Positions 59,551 through 64,000 of a DNA stretch of 64,000 bases are shown here, in pieces. How positions within the stretch are numbered: position 1 is the stretch's first letter; the number at the start of each line of letters is the position of its first letter. The notes under the pieces are model-generated. The model did no database searches, was not told the origin of the DNA, and saw nothing but the letters and a program-made list of their open reading frames with translations. Source of the stretch: Coleophoma eucalyptorum (taxonomy: Eukaryota > Ascomycota > Leotiomycetes > Helotiales > Dermateaceae); NCBI GenBank assembly GCA_026120035.1, contig JALRME010000023.1:496001-560000 (forward strand). Reading direction: 5' to 3'. The position numbers and the translations under genes are program-made.

Positions 59551-61014
59551 ATGTCCTCTTTAAATAAAATCAACTCTCGCCCTGAAATGGCGGGCAAGTA
59601 CACAGACGAGCAATCAGTTGCAAAGAGTGTTCTATCTTCAAGTCAAGAACCTCCAAAAAATGAGACTCAGAATGAGTTCACGTACGTGTCATAAATCGTA
59701 TATACTAATTTTGGTCACTAACCGACGTAGACCACAAGCAAATTTAGCGATGCTCGGAGCTTTCTTCGCTATGTTCTGCTCGGTAGGGTACACCAATGCA
59801 TTTGGAGTCTTTCAGGAATACTATTCTGAGACACTTCTTTCAACGCATTCAGCATCCTTAATATCTTGGCTTGGATCCTTCAACATTTTCTGTCTCTTTG
59901 GAGGGACTCTGGTTTCTGGTTTCTTGAATGACAAGTACGGGCCTCGCGTAAGTTATACTAGTCTAAGAACTTAAATTTCTATCACTTACAAAGCTATAAC
60001 TATAGATTATACTCTGGATTGGGAGTTTCGTCGTTCTCTTCGCTCTGTTTATGACCTCCCTTTGCCGGACTTACTACCAACTCTTTTTGGCCCAAGCCCT
60101 TCTCTTGGGAATCGGCATCTCCCTCATCATGCTACCGGCGATCGTGGTGATTTCCCAGCATTTCACAAGAAATCGAGGTCTAAGTCTAGGCATAGTCGTG
60201 TCCGGCTCTTCACTTGGTGGTGTATTGTGGCCTATCATCCTACGTCGCTTATTGACAAGAATTGGATTCGGCTGGACTGTCCGTACGGTAGCATTTATCC
60301 AATTGCCGCTCCTCCTAACATGCTGCCTCACAATCCGCCTCCCAAAGTTTTACGCAACGAAAGAAAAGCTAGCCCTTAACTTCCGATGTGTCCTCCATCC
60401 AACCCTCATTCTGTTGGCTACGGGGTTGTTCTTTGTCTACCTTGGTCTCTTCACACTATTTTTCTATATAACATCGTACGCCACCTCCCTTGGACTAGAC
60501 ACGAACCTCTCATACTATCTGATCTCAATCCTCAATGCGGCGTCGCTATTCGGACGTATTCTCCCCGGACTCCTCGCTGATCGCATCGGTGCTTACAACG
60601 TGATGGTTCCCGCAGCGGCGCTGTCAGGATTGGTATGCTGTTGCTGGACAGCAGCCAGCGGCATGGCTGGAGTGATCATCCTTGCAATTGCCTATGGCTT
60701 TGTATCTGGTGTTCGTTCTAAAAATCTCACGTAAATCTATTGAATACTAAGAATTCTCACAGGCCCTCATCTCCCTCCAAGGCGCCTGCGCCGCAGTGGT
60801 GGTCAAACCACACGACTATGGTATCGCGATGGGTGCAGTGATGAGTATCCTCAGCATTGCGGCTCTGGTAGGCACACCTATCAACGGGCAGATCCTTCCA
60901 TGCTGGGGATATCTAGGCCTGAGTCTCTTTTCGGGCTTTGCGTTGTTTATCGGTGCTTTGGTGATGTGTGTCGCGAGATTTGGGATTCGGAGAGAGATTT
61001 GGGGGAAAGCTTAA
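59551..61014 (+). CDS. MFS transporter, monocarboxylate-transporter (MCT) family
   Basis: Four exons, 59551-59681, 59731-59947, 60006-60710 and 60763-61014, closing to 434 residues. The helix pattern and motifs are those of fungal MCT-like proteins: ANLAMLGAFFAMFCSVGYTNAFGVFQEYY in helix 1, GTLVSGFLNDKYGPR (loop 2-3), FTRNRGLSLGIVVSGSSLGG, and GRILPGLLADRIGAYNV in the second half. The family imports or exports monocarboxylates, riboflavin or secondary metabolites; most fungal members are uncharacterised. The last intron has two overlapping donors; only GTTCGT at 60711 keeps frame. The gene faces the Zn2Cys6 factor across a shared promoter. Confidence 0.88.
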
Positions 61015-61266
61015 AAAGCCCGCCCACATTTCAAAAGGATGGGTCTCAATAGTTAACAGTGAATATTTGGATTGGTGCAGCGATGTAGTAGCTTATGTTC
61101 TCGAGGATAGAAAGGAAATGCGTCAGTGATTGACATAGTCCTCATAATACAAGAAAAATCTCCACTCACTCCACTAACAAGAGATATTTCTACATATTAC
61201 ATCTTCATAACCTGTCCTGAGACAACAGTTCGTCCAAGCCTTTTACTGCCCGAATTCGAGTCTAAA

Positions 61267-62379
61267 TCACAGAAACTCCAACAGCTTCAACGCACCACAA
61301 CCCTTACAAGCAATAGCGAGGCGGTACGCTTCTTCTCTAGGGCCACACTCGTCACAAGTAACCTGTACCTCCGTTTTCACCTCCCTCACACTGATCATCG
61401 CCTTAAGCAAATCTCCTAAGAACTCCTCATGCTCTGCCAACAGCTCCAGAAACCTATCCTTCACCGCAACCTCACCAAGTATCTTCTCCAACTCACAAAC
61501 TGCTGCTTCCACGACGGCATCTCTGAGGCTGGGGTGGTCTTGTGTTGTGCGCTCGTAGATAGATGCGATTGAGTTGAAATAAGTATCAAGGTCGGAGACG
61601 TGCTCTGAGAGGCAGTCGCGGAAATTTTTGGCGCTGAGAGACTTGAGACCAGGGATTTGGAGCGAGACAGAGAGCGTGAATAGAGAGATGTGGAGAGGGA
61701 GGGAGAAGTTTGGTGGCGTCAGTGGGAAGGTATAGTTGCCAGTATAGAGGTATTGCATTGCACTGATAATGAGGAGGCTGTCGTATTCTGTAAGATCAAG
61801 TTGGCTGCCTCCCTATTACCATTAGTCTACCTTTTGAAATTCATTTCCAAGATTCCTCTTCGCGTTTTGGCCTGTATTCTGGAAGCTGGGAAGTGGGTAC
61901 CTTGAAATCTTTGATGCGTGCCTCGAGGACTGGCGATTGGCTACAGACAATAACTTTATGAGCTCTCCAAACAGTTTTGCCGTGTACAATAGTCAAGTCT
62001 GAGAAACGGCCCATGACCAAAGATCTTAATGAATAACCAGTCAGGGATGCATCTTTGGAACTTGGGTGAATACTCACTGCTGAAGTGCCTGTGTTGGTGT
62101 CATAGGAGGACAGAGCCGCGAGGCTTCCCCAATCATTAATTGATTCGGTGCCTCGACTTGTGATTGCGAGTATGTTGTCGCTTGGGCTTGAGTGTACGCC
62201 TGCGATTGTACTACATTATGTGGTGGTGGTGCCTCTTCTTCCTCTACGGAGGGTGATGGAGCCGATGAGGATGAAGTTGGCGCCGCAGTGGGTGATGACG
62301 TTTCACAGGCCATGTCTATCATACGGCTTGCTGTTGCGTGGCGGAATTCGTGAAGGAGCTGCCAAGCTGCTTCGTCCAT
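61267..62379 (-). CDS. BTB/POZ-domain protein with C-terminal Cys pairs
   Basis: Three exons on the minus strand, 62379-62078, 62024-61901 and 61812-61267, closing to 323 residues. The first exon encodes a Ser/Pro/Gln-rich leader. The BTB core follows with GRFSDLTIVHGKTVWRAHKVIVCSQSPVLEA, a good match to the conserved BTB start. It continues with DLTEYDSLLIISAMQYLYTGNY, the usual end of the fold. A helical region and then two CxxC pairs (CDEC, CKGC) finish the protein near the C-terminus. BTB proteins dimerise and often act as Cullin-3 adaptors or in nuclear assemblies; most ascomycete ones with this layout are uncharacterised. Confidence 0.85.
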
Positions 62380-62752
62380 AAATATGAAAGACGACAAATC
62401 TGGTTGGATCTGCTTTGGGAGATACGTTACGTATGAAGTAGAAAAGGAGCTGTGTTGAAAGAGTAGGGCGTGCGTCAATAAGAGCCAAACAAGATATTGG
62501 ATTTGGGAGGTAGGAAGTAGGAAGTAGGAAGTAGCTTTATTTTCTTCAGACCGCTTCTTGAAATTTGGACCGTAATCCAGTCATGCAGAAAATCAAAGGT
62601 GAAATCGCGCTGAGAATCTTTCAAAGAATCACTGCACGCGTGTTTCTCGTTGAAATCCAGCTTAGGGATCTACTTCCCCAACCAATTTGGCGGAAGAGGA
62701 CTAATAACTTCCGCACACCTCGTCTACTTGCTTTGAGACAATAGTTTTGCTG
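62380..62752. other. Intergenic region with a short tandem repeat
   Basis: About 370 bases. It contains (TAGGAAG)3 at 62511-62534, in the upstream region of the BTB gene. No supported gene. Confidence 0.5.
62511..62534. repeat. (TAGGAAG)3 tandem repeat
   Basis: Three perfect 7-base units plus TAG on the + strand. Confidence 0.85.
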
Positions 62753-64000
62753 CTAATCTTTGTTCTGTGCAGGACTTCCAGCACAACCAGCAGGCACCTC
62801 CATGATTAAATCATCATTTACTTCCATTTGCTTCTTTGACTTGCTTGGAAGTTCCTCGTCCTCATACTCCTTTTTTGCCACCTCTAATTCGATGTTTCCA
62901 GAAGCCAAACTACGCTTTCGATCAAATCTTCTTCGCCACGGACCATATAACAGAACAGATCCTGTTCCGAATACCACAAAAGCACCACATATGGCTCCTC
63001 CGATAATGTCATAATGGTCGCTAGCACTATTGACTCCATCCCAGAATGCACCGGTCGAGAAGGTAGCAATGAGAGACAAGAGCTGGATAGTCCCAATGCA
63101 AATTGCTACCATGACTGTAATTGCGCTAAGGACAATCGAGTAGTAGAGAATGGCAACCGTATCTCTGGCTAAGTTCGTTGATGTATAGACAGTCATCATG
63201 AGCGCACCATCGGTAGTATCAATAAGACACATCCCAGCTGCACAGTATCAGTTATGGGAAGCAATGATGAACAATAAACTTATAGATTGAATTTTAGTCA
63301 TACCAGTGAATAGGAGTGGAAAGATGAGAATAAGCCAGATGCTTGTTCCTTGGGCACCCTGTAAAGAGGCAATACCAAGGACGGCGATTTCACTCGAAGT
63401 ATCGAAACCAAGTCCAAAGAGAACCCCTAATGGATACATCTTCCAGGGTCTATCAATGAACTTGAAGACCCTTTTGAATAACCTTACCATGATCCCGCCA
63501 CCTTCAAGGTTGAAACCAGCAGCACCAGGTTCAGCAGCATCTGTGTCAACTTCTCCACGGGATATCTTCCTCAATTGCTGGACTAATTTGAGCAGGATCC
63601 ACGCATTTCCAATACCAAGCAAGATAAGTACAGCGGCAGAAACCGAAGTTCCAATGATGCCACCAATATTTCGGAACCCATCGAACCTTTGCTCCAACGC
63701 TCCAGAAGTCGCTGCAACAACAATACATGTTATGATCACAATGGTGGAGTGGCCAAGACTGAAGAAGGTGCCAACAGTGACTGGTTTAGAGCCTGTTGCT
63801 ACCAAGCGTCTTGTCATCAAGTCGATGGCCGAGATATGGTCTGCATCGAGGGCATGACGAAGCCCCAGTGTGTAGGACAGAAGGGCGGAAGATGAAAGAA
63901 GTGGATGTGTGCGTAGGACTATAGCTACAGCAACCCAGATGAGAACGTTGACCAGTGCGAGAATAGAGATAATTCGAACAGCGGGGAAAGGCAAAATGCG
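62753..64000 (-). CDS. Nickel/cobalt transporter (NiCoT family), 5' end outside the window
   Basis: Two exons seen on the minus strand, from beyond the window edge to 63304, and 63237-62753. The reading frame is open to base 64000, so the start lies further right. NiCoT permeases move Ni2+ or Co2+ across membranes, in fungi mainly to supply urease. The family's metal-selecting signature RHALDADHISAIDL (helix 2) is complete, as are FSLGHSTIV and LGFDTSSEIAVLGI. About eight hydrophobic helices are evident, and the C-terminus is hydrophilic and acidic (KKEYEDEELPSKSKKQ). The visible part is about 393 residues, close to full length, so probably only a short N-terminus is missing. Nickel versus cobalt preference cannot be told. 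Confidence 0.93.

Overview
The window is nuclear DNA from a filamentous ascomycete (Pezizomycotina). Genes carry many short introns (about 45-140 nt) with GTRNGT-type donors, CTAAC/CTGAC-like branch points and short pyrimidine-poor acceptors. The gene set includes pyrG, cdc42, snx41, tim23, taz1, mitochondrial cem1, an OPT transporter, a Zn2Cys6 regulator and Trm732/THADA. A leotiomycete (Helotiales-type) origin is my guess and rests on general resemblance only. No rRNA, recognisable tRNA, CRISPR array or intact transposon was seen.

Layout, left to right: 1-2135 holds no recognisable gene. 2136-6098 (+) is a RING-PH-VWA protein resembling the Far1/Ste5 mating-pathway scaffold. 6099-10568 is a 4.5-kb gene-free stretch. 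10569-11957 (-) is a mitochondrial 3-oxoacyl-ACP synthase; 13051-15768 (+) is an oligopeptide (OPT) transporter; 16835-18984 (-) is sorting nexin Snx41. 19612-20987 (-) and 21396-21699 (-) are two single-pass membrane proteins, the second only 57 residues. 22248-27782 (-) is the nine-exon tRNA-methyltransferase partner Trm732/THADA, head to head with tim23 (28125-28832, +). Two unrecognised + strand genes follow (29307-30661 and 31085-32222).

The middle holds a peroxisomal-type carrier with an unusual repetitive tail (33164-34711, -), a NOSIP-like double-RING protein (35321-36517, -) and tafazzin (37110-38429, +). After an AT-rich ORF-free block comes a pyrimidine pair: OMP decarboxylase (39505-40389, -), divergent from an NCS1 uracil/allantoin-type permease (41090-42989, +). 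Then come a Vma22-like V-ATPase assembly factor (43433-44051, -) and cdc42 (45689-46541, +), the latter behind a long CT-rich leader region.

The right part has a secreted agmatinase-like ureohydrolase (47898-49506, +), a prolyl-4-hydroxylase-like oxygenase (51513-52450, +) and a secreted Ala/Gly/Thr-rich protein with dibasic sites (53363-54381, -). A Zn2Cys6 regulator (55970-58505, -) is divergent from an MCT-type MFS transporter (59551-61014, +). A BTB protein (61267-62379, -) and the 3' part of a nickel/cobalt transporter (62753-64000, -, cut by the window edge) close the window.

Functionally, most genes are unlinked housekeeping functions. Two divergent pairs look as if they could be co-regulated: pyrG with the NCS1 permease (de novo synthesis and salvage uptake of pyrimidines), and the Zn2Cys6 regulator with the MFS transporter (regulator plus target). 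All exon coordinates were derived by hand from splice motifs and reading-frame continuity. Where I say the phase closes, the summed exon lengths give an uninterrupted frame.
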